DNA of 47,521 nucleotides from Lachnospiraceae bacterium (GTDB taxonomy: Bacteria > Bacillota > Clostridia > Lachnospirales > Lachnospiraceae): the NCBI GenBank assembly GCA_024694055.1, contig JAILKC010000109.1, forward strand, positions 1 to 47,521, written 5' to 3'. Position numbers and translations under genes: made by a program. Of the stretch, positions 17,144-25,499 are shown one piece after another (within the stretch, counting starts at the first letter, position 1; every line of letters starts with the position of its first letter). The notes under the pieces are model-generated. The model worked only from the letters and a program-made list of their open reading frames with translations. It was not told the origin of the DNA and did no database searches.

Positions 17144-18016
17144 ATGGGAGAATTGAAACCGATTAAAGAAGGAAAAGTGCGTGAGATTTACGACAATGGT
17201 GACAGCCTTATCATGGTGGCTACCGACAGGATCAGCTGCTTTGACGTGATCCTTGACAATAAGGTGACAGGCAAAGGCAAGGTTCTTACACAGATGAGCA
17301 AGTTCTGGTTTGACTTTACCAAGGACATCATCCCCAATCACATGATATCCGTGGATGTCAATGATATGCCTGAGTATTTCAGGACACCGGATTTTGACGG
17401 TAACAGCATGATGTGCAAAAAACTTGAGATGCTTCCGGTAGAATGTATCGTAAGAGGATATATTACAGGATCGGGTTGGGCAAGTTATAAGAAAGACGGT
17501 ACAGTATGCGGGATACGTCTTCCCGAGGGACTTAAGGAGTCGGATAAGTTGCCTGAACCTATATATACTCCTTCCACAAAGGCAGAGATCGGTGATCATG
17601 ATGAGAATATCTCTTATGAGCAGAGTGTGGAGTATCTTGAGAAGAGGTATCCGGGTAAGGGAAGTGAATATGCAAAGAAACTTAAAGACTATACGCTTGC
17701 GATATATAAGAAGTGTGCAGATTATGCTCTCACTCGCGGTATCATAATAGCGGACACAAAGTTTGAGTTCGGAATAGACGAAAACGGCAACATGGTAGTG
17801 GGTGATGAGATGCTCACTCCCGACAGTTCACGTTTCTGGCCTGCAGATAAGTATGAGCCGGGTCATGGACAGCCCAGCTTTGACAAGCAGTTTGCAAGAG
17901 ACTGGCTCAAAGCCAATGAAGGTAAGCATGATTGGAAACTTCCTGAGGACGTCGTGGATAAGACCATAGATATATACCAGAAGGGTTATGAGCTTATAAC
18001 AGGCAAGAAGTTATGA
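17144..18016 (+). CDS. purC: Phosphoribosylaminoimidazole-succinocarboxamide synthase
   Basis: 290 residues. It ligates aspartate to CAIR with ATP in de novo purine synthesis. Family blocks are KEGKVREIYD at the start, MVATDRISCFDVILDN, ECIVRGYITGSGW, IADTKFEFG and DEMLTPDSSRFWP. The length matches the longer PurC form found in many Clostridia and yeast rather than the 237-residue E. coli form. AAAGGAG precedes the ATG by 8-10 bases. Its stop overlaps the start of the foldase gene (ATGA), an odd coupling of purine synthesis to an envelope lipoprotein. Confidence 0.97.
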   Translation: MGELKPIKEGKVREIYDNGDSLIMVATDRISCFDVILDNKVTGKGKVLTQMSKFWFDFTKDIIPNHMISVDVNDMPEYFRTPDFDGNSMMCKKLEMLPVECIVRGYITGSGWASYKKDGTVCGIRLPEGLKESDKLPEPIYTPSTKAEIGDHDENISYEQSVEYLEKRYPGKGSEYAKKLKDYTLAIYKKCADYALTRGIIIADTKFEFGIDENGNMVVGDEMLTPDSSRFWPADKYEPGHGQPSFDKQFARDWLKANEGKHDWKLPEDVVDKTIDIYQKGYELITGKKL

Positions 18017-19104
18017 GTCATAAAATAGCATGCGCTATTAAAAGAATTATATATCACGCCAAGACAGGACTTATTGTGATGGTAATGTTGGCGTCTGCAC
18101 TTATGTTGGGCGCCTGCGTTGAGACGGAAGAAGCCAAGAAAGTGGTTCTTACCACCGGATTTGCCAAGAACGAGGTCTTTCGTCTTGAGAATAAGTCATG
18201 TACACTTCCGGAGATCATGGTATATCTGACCAATATACAGAATCAGTACGAGAATGTATATGGGAGCAGAATATGGGATGCAAAAGTTGACGGAGTGTCG
18301 ATGGAGAGCAACGTCAAGGATATGGCGCTGTCAATGATGGCACAGATCAAGGCTATCAATCTTTTGGCTGAACAGCAGGGGATCTCCCTCGATGAAAATG
18401 AGAAAAAACTTGTTGCCAAGGCTGCAGGAGAATACTATTCCGAACTTAATGACGCGGAAATAGCGGCCATGGGCATAGATGAGAGCGTGATAGAACAGCT
18501 TTACAGTGAGTATGCCTTATCTCAGAAATTATATCATGATATAATAAAGGATATCAACCCGGAGATAAGCGATGACGAAGCCAGGACAATCACGGTGGAG
18601 CATATCCTTATTAAGATCTACAACCTTGATGAAGACGGCAACAGGGAAGGCTATACGGAGTATGCAAGGTCACAGGCCAGAGATAAGGCGGAGGAAGTTC
18701 TTAAAAAGGCCAAAGCCGGTGAGGATTTTGAAAAGCTCGCTGCCGAATACAGTGAAGACAGTGTTATAACCTATTCATTTGGCAAAGGCGAGATGGATGC
18801 GGTGTTTGAGAATGCGGCATTCAATCTTGGCGAGGGCGAGATATCGGACATTGTCCAGACCGAATACGGCTATCATATAATCAAGTGTATCAGCACATTT
18901 AATAAGGATGTTACGGATGCCAATAAGTTAAAGATCGTGAGTGAGCGAAGGGATGAGGCATTTTCGCAGGAATATGATGAGTTTGTTAAGACCCTCAATA
19001 AGGATCTGAACAGTGAATTATGGGACAGTGTCAGTTTTATTCATGACGATTCCGTCTCAACCTGCGATTTCTTTGAAGTATTTGACAGGATATGGAATGA
19101 TTGA
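18013..19104 (+). CDS. PrsA-like PpiC-type peptidyl-prolyl isomerase lipoprotein
   Basis: 363 residues. The N-terminal signal helix ends in lipobox LMLGAC with Cys35, so it is a lipoprotein outside the membrane. A SurA/PrsA-type chaperone region (about 60-185) precedes a parvulin rotamase domain (about 190-300) with VEHILIKIY, a FEKLAAEYSEDS helix, a shortened glycine segment (FGKGEMDAVFENAAFNLGEGEIS) and EYGYHIIKC. It should help fold exported proteins. The start overlaps the purC stop by four bases, so translation is probably coupled. The C-terminal region with Cys in VSTCDFF is not part of the standard domain. Confidence 0.9.
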   Translation: MSHKIACAIKRIIYHAKTGLIVMVMLASALMLGACVETEEAKKVVLTTGFAKNEVFRLENKSCTLPEIMVYLTNIQNQYENVYGSRIWDAKVDGVSMESNVKDMALSMMAQIKAINLLAEQQGISLDENEKKLVAKAAGEYYSELNDAEIAAMGIDESVIEQLYSEYALSQKLYHDIIKDINPEISDDEARTITVEHILIKIYNLDEDGNREGYTEYARSQARDKAEEVLKKAKAGEDFEKLAAEYSEDSVITYSFGKGEMDAVFENAAFNLGEGEISDIVQTEYGYHIIKCISTFNKDVTDANKLKIVSERRDEAFSQEYDEFVKTLNKDLNSELWDSVSFIHDDSVSTCDFFEVFDRIWND

Positions 19105-19111
19105 GTATACT
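19082..19111 (+). promoter_or_regulatory. Promoter of cheY-like gene with palindrome over -10
   Basis: TTGACA (19082-19087), an 18-base spacer and TATACT (19106-19111). The -10 sits inside the perfect palindrome TTGAGTATACTCAA (19101-19114), which also contains the upstream stop codon. Confidence 0.7.
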
Positions 19112-19150
19112 CAATTTTGTAAAGTGCAGCAGCACTGAAGGAGAGTCGAT

Positions 19151-19507
19151 ATGGCTAGATTGATGTTATGTGATGATGCTCTTTTTATGCGTTCCGCCAT
19201 CAAGAAGATGGTAGAGGATGCCAAGCATTCTGTTGTAGCGGAAGTCGGTAACGGCAGAGAAGCCGTGGAGATGTATCAGGTTGTAAGACCGGACATCGTG
19301 CTTATGGACATTACCATGCCTGAGATGGATGGTATCACCGCTACTAAAGAGATCATCAAGTTCGATCCTGATGCCAAGATAATAATAGTGTCCGCTTTGG
19401 GACAGATGGAGATGGTCATTAAAGCTATCACTGCCGGGGCAAAGGACTTTATAGTCAAGCCGATCGAGGGTGATAAGCTTCAGTTTTGTATACGAAAATA
19501 CATGTAG
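19151..19507 (+). CDS. CheY-like single-domain response regulator
   Basis: 118 residues forming one receiver domain and nothing else. Acidic pair D8/D9 (MLCDDA), phospho-acceptor Asp53 in VLMDITMPEMDG, Ser in IIVSALGQ and Lys in VKPIEG are all present. The sequence is close to the CheY of motile Firmicutes, but no chemotaxis or flagellar gene is in the window, so it is an orphan here. AAGGAGAG precedes the ATG by about 7 bases. It has its own promoter and is followed directly by a perfect hairpin. Confidence 0.92.
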   Translation: MARLMLCDDALFMRSAIKKMVEDAKHSVVAEVGNGREAVEMYQVVRPDIVLMDITMPEMDGITATKEIIKFDPDAKIIIVSALGQMEMVIKAITAGAKDFIVKPIEGDKLQFCIRKYM

Positions 19508-19509
19508 CT

Positions 19510-19534
19510 GTTTAAGACGCAAGGCGTCTTAAAC
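19510..19534. repeat. Perfect hairpin 1 (11-bp stem, loop AAG)
   Basis: GTTTAAGACGC and GCGTCTTAAAC are exact reverse complements around AAG. It begins three bases after the cheY-like stop. No T-tract follows, so it is not a standard terminator. Confidence 0.8.
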
Positions 19535-19537
19535 GCA

Positions 19538-19563
19538 ACGTTTCGGACAGAAGTCCGAAACGT
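19538..19563. repeat. Perfect hairpin 2 (11-bp stem, loop AGAA)
   Basis: ACGTTTCGGAC and GTCCGAAACGT are exact reverse complements. It lies four bases after hairpin 1. The core CCGAAACGT recurs in the leader of the GGDEF/EAL gene (31847-31855). Confidence 0.8.
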
Positions 19564-19593
19564 CCAATGGATTAATAGAGCATCTTAAACCTC

Positions 19594-19620
19594 ACTTTTT
19601 GAATCGGAGATTCAAAAAGT
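19594..19620. repeat. Perfect hairpin 3 (12-bp stem, loop GGA)
   Basis: ACTTTTTGAATC and GATTCAAAAAGT are exact reverse complements. The A/T-rich arms give a short U-run in either direction, so this one might end transcription weakly. Confidence 0.75.
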
Positions 19621-19664
19621 CAAAAACACACGAGCTTACGAAATTATAAAGAGTTTATTAAATA

Positions 19665-19691
19665 TTAGCACTCGGACTTGCCGAGTGCTAA
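19665..19691. promoter_or_regulatory. CIRCE element (HrcA operator)
   Basis: TTAGCACTC-N9-GAGTGCTAA, a perfect match to the CIRCE consensus. It overlaps the -35 region of the htpG promoter, so HrcA binding should repress htpG until heat shock. Confidence 0.95.
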
Positions 19692-19706
19692 TTTTCGTTA
19701 TATAAT
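19678..19706 (+). promoter_or_regulatory. Promoter of htpG
   Basis: TTGCCG (19678-19683), a 17-base spacer and a perfect TATAAT (19701-19706). The -35 lies in the loop and right arm of the CIRCE element. The leader is about 63 bases. Confidence 0.8.
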
Positions 19707-19775
19707 CATTTTTGTTCATTAAGAAGCGGTCTGTACGGCCGTCTCTATAATATATACCAAGGAGGCAATACGATC

Positions 19776-21848
19776 ATGTCAGAGAAACACGGCAGTTTGT
19801 CCATTAACAGTGACAATATTTTTCCAATAATCAAAAAGTGGCTGTATTCAGACCACGACATATTCTACAGAGAGCTCATATCCAACGGATGTGATGCCAT
19901 CACCAAGCTTAAAAAGCTTGATATGATGGGTGAGTATACCTTGCCGGACGGCTATAAGCCCAGGATCGATGTTATCTGCAATCCCGAGAAGAAGACTTTG
20001 GAGTTTATCGATAACGGTCTTGGAATGACAGCTGATGAGGTGGAAGAGTATATCAATCAGATCGCCTTTTCCGGAGCATCTGACTTTATTGAGAAGTATA
20101 AGGATAAGGCCAATGATGATCAGATCATCGGACATTTCGGCCTCGGATTTTATTCCGCTTTCATGGTAGCCGATGAGGTTCATATTGATACACTCTCATA
20201 CAAGGACGGCGCTGCACCTGTACATTGGGAATGCGACGGCGGTACAGAGTTCAGTATGAAAGAAGGCGACATGACCGAGACAGGTACGAAGATCACTCTA
20301 TTCTTAAATGAAGATGTTCTTGAGTTCTGCAATATCTATAAGGCGAGAGAGGTCATCAAGAAGTACTGTTCCTTCATGCCTACAGAGATATACTTAAGCA
20401 AGGAAAATACGGACGAGACTGAGACGATCGATAAGGGAGAAGAACTTCCTGATGATGAGATCATCGAGACCATAGCTCCCAAAGAAGATGAAAAGGATGG
20501 CAAGATCAGACTTAAAATACGTAAGCGTCCTGAACTGCTTAATGATACCAATCCTTTATGGACCAGGCATCCCAATGATTGTAAGAGAGAAGATTACATA
20601 GACTTCTATCGCAAGGTGTTCAATGATTATAAGGAGCCTTTGTTCTGGATACATCTGAATATGGATTATCCCTTCAATCTTAAGGGCATCCTGTATTTCC
20701 CGAAGATCAATCTGGAATACGATACAATAGAAGGTGTTATCAAATTATACAACAACCAGGTATTCATAGCTGACAATATCAAGGAGGTTATTCCTGAATT
20801 CCTGATGTTGCTTAAGGGTGTCATCGACTGTCCGGATCTTCCTCTTAATGTATCTCGTTCGGCTTTGCAGAACGATGGATTTGTCAATAAGATCAGCGAG
20901 TATATCACCAAGAAAGTGGCCGATAAACTCGCAGGCATGTGTAAGACAGAGAAGGAAGAATACGAGAAATACTGGGATGATATCTCTCCCTTCATCAAGT
21001 ACGGCTGCTTAAAGGATGACAAGTTCTGCGAGAAGATGACGGACTATATCCTCTTTAAGAACCTTGATGACAAGTATATGACTCTTCCCGAGTGCTTGGA
21101 AGTTAAGCCTATTGATACTGATGAAGAAGGCGAAGATACAGCGGATAAATCGGCAGACGATACATCGACTGATGCGGTCAACGAGGGCGGTGAAGATGTC
21201 GGTGAGAAGGATTCGGACGGCGCCGAAGAAGAGAAGAAAGAAAAGATCATATATTACGTCACGGATATGCAGCAGCAGAGCCAGTACATTGCCATGTTTA
21301 GGAAGGCCAAGAAGGATGCTGTCATTCTGACTCATAATATAGATCAGCCTTTCGTATCACAGCTTGAGAGCAAGAATGAAGGTATCAAGTTCATGAGAAT
21401 AGATGCTGACCTTACCGATGATTTCACATCCAAGACCGGCAAAAAGGAACAGGAAGAGATGGATGCGGCTTTGGAAGGCATAGAAAAGCTCTACAAGAAG
21501 GCTCTTAAGAAAGAAAAGGTCAATGTAAAGCTCTCCAAACTCAAGAATAAGAAGATCGCCTCCGTGATCACACTTTCCGAAGATTCCAGAAGAATGCAGG
21601 ACATGATGAAGATGTACGGTATGGCCGGAATGGGCATGGGCGATATGGGCAAAGAAGGAGAGACTTTGGTGCTTAACTACAGCCATCCGCTTGTGAAAGC
21701 CCTTATCTCGTCATCAGATAATAAAAACAGTGAGCTTATATGCGAACAGCTCTATGATCTGGCAAGACTCCAGCATGCTCCCTTGGAGGCCGATGAGATG
21801 AGCAGATTCATCGAGCGCAGCAACGAGCTTATGGGACTTATATTGTAA
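19776..21848 (+). CDS. htpG: Hsp90 family chaperone HtpG
   Basis: 690 residues, longer than the usual 610-650. The N-terminal GHKL ATPase domain has RELISNGCDAITKL, DNGLGM, and the lid motif GHFGLGFYSAFMVAD. The middle domain has LPLNVSRSALQND with the catalytic-loop Arg. Two acidic stretches stand out: one at the usual N-M linker (about 210-235) and a 45-residue Asp/Glu/Ser-rich insert at about 444-489, in the last part of the middle domain just before the YYVTDMQQQSQY segment. The C-terminal dimerisation domain ends in MGLIL. GGAGG lies about 10 bases upstream of the ATG. It is controlled by a CIRCE element, and a hairpin terminator follows. Confidence 0.96.
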   Translation: MSEKHGSLSINSDNIFPIIKKWLYSDHDIFYRELISNGCDAITKLKKLDMMGEYTLPDGYKPRIDVICNPEKKTLEFIDNGLGMTADEVEEYINQIAFSGASDFIEKYKDKANDDQIIGHFGLGFYSAFMVADEVHIDTLSYKDGAAPVHWECDGGTEFSMKEGDMTETGTKITLFLNEDVLEFCNIYKAREVIKKYCSFMPTEIYLSKENTDETETIDKGEELPDDEIIETIAPKEDEKDGKIRLKIRKRPELLNDTNPLWTRHPNDCKREDYIDFYRKVFNDYKEPLFWIHLNMDYPFNLKGILYFPKINLEYDTIEGVIKLYNNQVFIADNIKEVIPEFLMLLKGVIDCPDLPLNVSRSALQNDGFVNKISEYITKKVADKLAGMCKTEKEEYEKYWDDISPFIKYGCLKDDKFCEKMTDYILFKNLDDKYMTLPECLEVKPIDTDEEGEDTADKSADDTSTDAVNEGGEDVGEKDSDGAEEEKKEKIIYYVTDMQQQSQYIAMFRKAKKDAVILTHNIDQPFVSQLESKNEGIKFMRIDADLTDDFTSKTGKKEQEEMDAALEGIEKLYKKALKKEKVNVKLSKLKNKKIASVITLSEDSRRMQDMMKMYGMAGMGMGDMGKEGETLVLNYSHPLVKALISSSDNKNSELICEQLYDLARLQHAPLEADEMSRFIERSNELMGLIL

Positions 21849-21871
21849 ATAAACCCGTGGTCTGATATAAT
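21843..21871 (+). promoter_or_regulatory. Promoter of the DUF5717/Hsp70-like operon
   Basis: TTGTAA (21843-21848), a 17-base spacer and a perfect TATAAT (21866-21871). The -35 overlaps the htpG stop codon. The start point, about 21878, would fall at the foot of the hairpin at 21880-21904. Confidence 0.6.
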
Positions 21872-21879
21872 CATAGTTG

Positions 21880-21912
21880 GCCGCCATGTCTCTGGCATGG
21901 CGGCTGATTTTT
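21880..21912 (+). terminator. Rho-independent terminator of htpG
   Basis: GCCGCCATG (21880-21888) pairs with CATGGCGGC (21896-21904) around a 7-base loop, followed by TGATTTTT. It should end htpG transcripts and would also be the 5' end of the next transcript. Confidence 0.75.
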
Positions 21913-21951
21913 CGAGCGAAAAGCGATGATATTCTTAAGGACGTTCGGATA

Positions 21952-24900
21952 ATGGCGACGAACAGAGATTCAAGAGGCGGTCTCGTTTTCAAGGATTCCA
22001 AGATTGAACTTACGCTGAATGCGGGCGATGTCTGTGAGGGGTATTTTGAGGTAGAGACAGATACGGATGTGCCCATGGAAGGATATGTCTATTCTTCCTC
22101 TCTTCGCATGCGCCTTAAGAACGACAGGGTGAGCGGCAATAATGTCACCATCACCTATGAATATGATTCCTCAGGCATGCAGCAGGGTGACGTTCAAAAG
22201 GGCAGCATAATGTTTGTCACCAATCTTGGCGAGTATGTCATATCATTTGCGGTTACTGTAAGGAGAAGTACGATTGAGTCTTCAATGGGCAGTATACGCA
22301 ATCTTTTTCACTTTACGAATCTTGCCAAGAGCAACTGGGATGAAGCAGCCGAACTGTTTAACGCTCCCGGTTTTATAGATATCATGTCGGGATCTGACGC
22401 CAGATTCCGCAATCTTTACCTTGGATTGTCCGGTGGAGGCAATCGTAATCACAATCTTGAAGAATTCCTGATAGGCATCAATAAGAAAAAGCAGATAGAG
22501 TACACCGTGGCGGAGGAAGATGTGAAGTTTGCCTATACCGCGGCGGATGACGGCCATACGATAGAACTGAGGCGTAACGGTTGGGGATATACACTTTTGG
22601 TGGCCAAAGCCGAGGGTGAATTCATAGAAGTTCCCGAGAACAGGATATCGGAGCAGAACTTTGAGAATAATGTATGCTACTTTAAGTACCGTATCAGAGA
22701 AGATAAGCTTCATGCAGGCAGGAATGTGGGCAGGATTACATTCAGACACCTATACGGAAGCATATCCGTGGACATACGTGTCACATACGGTGAGCGCAGC
22801 AGAAAAAGCGGCATGATCCACCGTGCCAAGGTGGCAAAATATTCTCTTGCAAGATTCTACATCGACTATTGCACCGGTGTGATAGGCAGGAGCAAGTGGA
22901 TACAGCAGACCGAAGATATCATCAGCCACAGGGTGAGCATTGACAGCGACGATATGGAGAATCTTCTCTATCAGGCGTATCTGCTCATCATTCAGGAGAG
23001 ATACAATGAAGCCAAATGGCTTCTGGACAGAAAGATTACAGATGTTATTGAAGATGAATCCAATGCAGCATACTGCTTTTATCTGTATCTGACCGCTTTG
23101 TATGATGGTGATGAATACTATGGAATAGAGATATACAATAAGATAAAGAGTATATATGCCAAAGATAAGGACAACTGGCATATTGCCTGGGTCATGATGC
23201 ATGTAGGCACCGAGCTTACGCGTAATGCGCAGAGAAGATACGAGTTTGCCGTAAGACAGATAGAACTTGGATGCAACAGTCCGATAATGTATGCGGAGAT
23301 CGTGGATATGCTTAACAGCGAACCGGCTCTTTTGATGCATTTTTCGGATGAAGAAGTGCGGGCATTAAGATTCGGTGCGCGTGCCGGCATGATAGGTGAC
23401 GAACTGAAAGGCCAGATAGCCTATAAGGCTTTGGGCCTTAAGAATTACGATAAGAGGATACTTGATATCCTGCTTGGCTTATATGATGGCAACAGAGATA
23501 AGGATGTTCTCGAGGCTGTATGTACGCAGCTTATAAGAGGCGGACTTACCGGAGAACAGTATCTTGAGTGGTATCTGGCAGGTGTGAATGCCGGCCTTAA
23601 TATCACCAGACTGTATGAAAACTACATTATGTCTCTTCCTGAGGGCTATGAGGGTGATATCCCCAAAGAAGTGCTCATGTATTTCTCCTACGGCAGAGAG
23701 CCCGAATATGAGCAGGCTGCCGGACTGTATGCCTATGTTTTGCGCAATAAGGACAGATACAATGATGTCTATATGGCATATGGCGGCATAATAGAGCGGT
23801 TCATATCGGGACAGCTAAAACTTGGACGTATCAACAGAGATCTGGCTTATCTGTACGGTGAGTTCATCACCACAGGGATGGCTTCGCAGGACGATATACG
23901 CCGTCTCAGTGAGCTTTTGCTTGTGCACATGATAGGCGTGGATGATCCGGTGATAGCTTCGGTTATCGTGCGTGACGAGAGGCTGAAGGACGAATTGACT
24001 TATAAAGTCAATGATGAAAAGGCCTATGTTACCCTACCCAGCAGTGAGTATACGATATTGCTTGAGGATACACTTGGCAACAGATATTACAGTACAAAAG
24101 AATACAGCACTGAGAGATTCTTTCTCCCAAGGAAACTTATGCCCGTTCTGGAGCCTTATACGGGCGACAGCCTGCTTTTTGATCTGTATGTGTGCGAGGG
24201 CAATAAGGACTATATAGTAGTCGGAGACCGTAATGTTTTAAGGTATGCATATCTGGAACAGTGCGAGGATGTGACGGATGAATTCCGCGCTGCCATAAGG
24301 CTTCCGCTTATAAGATACTATCAGGACAATGAGAACAGTCTTTTGCTTGATGAGATGCTTTACAAGATCGATGCAGAAGATGTGCCCTGCAGGGACAGGG
24401 AAGAACTGTTAAGGCTTCTTATCGCCAGGAATCAGACTGATAAGGCTTTTGAATACTCTGTATATTACGGACCGGAGAATATAGATGCGCAGATACTGAC
24501 TAGAGAGGCCACGCTTCTTATCGACAGAGACGGATATATAGAAGATGAGAGGCTTACCGCACTTATCATGAGTGCATTTGAGAGGGGCCGCTATAATGAT
24601 ACGGTTCTGCTTTATCTGACAAAGTTCTATAAAGGACCGTCCAAGAATCTCAGGGATATATGGAAAGCGGCATCCGGATTCTATGTGGATACCTACAGCA
24701 TATGCGAGACCATGATCATTCAGACTCTTCAGACCGGTGCATATATCGGGGAAGAGGCAATGGTGCTCAAGGAATATGTGGATGGTGGTGGAAGATCGGA
24801 TCTTATACTTGAATATATCACGCGTTTTGCAGACGGTTATCTTACAAGGGATGATCTGGTGGACGGATTCTTCTTTACCCAGATGGCACGTATATATGAG

Positions 24901-25488
24901 AATGAAGGATCGCTTCCTGATGTGTGCATGATAGCATTTCTCAAGTATTATGCTTATAATGTCAGACCCAAGGATATACCTGAGGACATTGCAGAACATA
25001 TCAAACGCTACATCCATATATTGTATACGGAGAAGGGCATAGCGCTGCCTTATATGCAGGCTTTTGCAGATATCTCATATGAATCACAGGCGTTATCTAA
25101 ATTTACGATCGTGCAGTACAACGGTGAAAGCGGATCGAGAGTGGTCATCAACTATATGCTTTCGGGTGAGAATACCGAGAACTTCGGTTATGTGCGTGAC
25201 GAGATGCAGGAAGTGTATAACGGACTTTATGTGAAGAGTTTCTTGGTCTTTTTCGGGGAGATGTTGCAGTATTATATCACTGAAAAAAATGAGCGCTTTG
25301 AGGAATTGGTTCAGAGCGGATCACTGACCAAAAACGATGCGGACGCAAGCGGCGAAGCGGATGCTTACGGGCTGATCAACGATATTTCGCTTTCAGCGAC
25401 ACTTAAGGATTATGATACGGCTTTTAATATGCTTAAGGAGTATAAATACAAGGAATATGCGGCAGATAAGCTTTTTGAACCGCAATAG
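21952..25488 (+). CDS. DUF5717-like large beta-domain and helical-repeat protein
   Basis: 1178 residues, no signal peptide or clear TM segment. The N-terminal about 125 residues form a beta-rich domain (NNVTITYEYD...GSIMFVTNLGEYVISFAVTV). A second copy at about 190-270 is recognisable from ENNVCYFKYR...GRITFRHLYGSISVDIRV. From about 290 the protein is a long chain of TPR/SEL1-like helical pairs rich in Tyr and Leu, broken by a short beta segment near 690-760 and closed by a beta-rich C-terminus. I recall this architecture as DUF5717 (Lachnospiraceae, function unknown; not searched). The ATG at 21952 is chosen because upstream starts lie in the htpG terminator hairpin; AAGGA is about 10 bases upstream. 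First gene of a four-gene unit. Confidence 0.8.
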   Translation: MATNRDSRGGLVFKDSKIELTLNAGDVCEGYFEVETDTDVPMEGYVYSSSLRMRLKNDRVSGNNVTITYEYDSSGMQQGDVQKGSIMFVTNLGEYVISFAVTVRRSTIESSMGSIRNLFHFTNLAKSNWDEAAELFNAPGFIDIMSGSDARFRNLYLGLSGGGNRNHNLEEFLIGINKKKQIEYTVAEEDVKFAYTAADDGHTIELRRNGWGYTLLVAKAEGEFIEVPENRISEQNFENNVCYFKYRIREDKLHAGRNVGRITFRHLYGSISVDIRVTYGERSRKSGMIHRAKVAKYSLARFYIDYCTGVIGRSKWIQQTEDIISHRVSIDSDDMENLLYQAYLLIIQERYNEAKWLLDRKITDVIEDESNAAYCFYLYLTALYDGDEYYGIEIYNKIKSIYAKDKDNWHIAWVMMHVGTELTRNAQRRYEFAVRQIELGCNSPIMYAEIVDMLNSEPALLMHFSDEEVRALRFGARAGMIGDELKGQIAYKALGLKNYDKRILDILLGLYDGNRDKDVLEAVCTQLIRGGLTGEQYLEWYLAGVNAGLNITRLYENYIMSLPEGYEGDIPKEVLMYFSYGREPEYEQAAGLYAYVLRNKDRYNDVYMAYGGIIERFISGQLKLGRINRDLAYLYGEFITTGMASQDDIRRLSELLLVHMIGVDDPVIASVIVRDERLKDELTYKVNDEKAYVTLPSSEYTILLEDTLGNRYYSTKEYSTERFFLPRKLMPVLEPYTGDSLLFDLYVCEGNKDYIVVGDRNVLRYAYLEQCEDVTDEFRAAIRLPLIRYYQDNENSLLLDEMLYKIDAEDVPCRDREELLRLLIARNQTDKAFEYSVYYGPENIDAQILTREATLLIDRDGYIEDERLTALIMSAFERGRYNDTVLLYLTKFYKGPSKNLRDIWKAASGFYVDTYSICETMIIQTLQTGAYIGEEAMVLKEYVDGGGRSDLILEYITRFADGYLTRDDLVDGFFFTQMARIYENEGSLPDVCMIAFLKYYAYNVRPKDIPEDIAEHIKRYIHILYTEKGIALPYMQAFADISYESQALSKFTIVQYNGESGSRVVINYMLSGENTENFGYVRDEMQEVYNGLYVKSFLVFFGEMLQYYITEKNERFEELVQSGSLTKNDADASGEADAYGLINDISLSATLKDYDTAFNMLKEYKYKEYAADKLFEPQ

Positions 25489-25499
25489 GACCGGTGGGT

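Noticed and set aside
19510-19620. CRISPR array or tRNA suggested by closely spaced hairpins
   Set aside because: The three arms differ in sequence, there are no equal repeats and spacers, and no cloverleaf can be formed.
21877-21951. Upstream TTG/ATG starts for the DUF5717-like gene
   Set aside because: They lie in the terminator hairpin and T-run of htpG and have no Shine-Dalgarno sequence. The ATG at 21952 has AAGGA and begins the conserved N-terminus.
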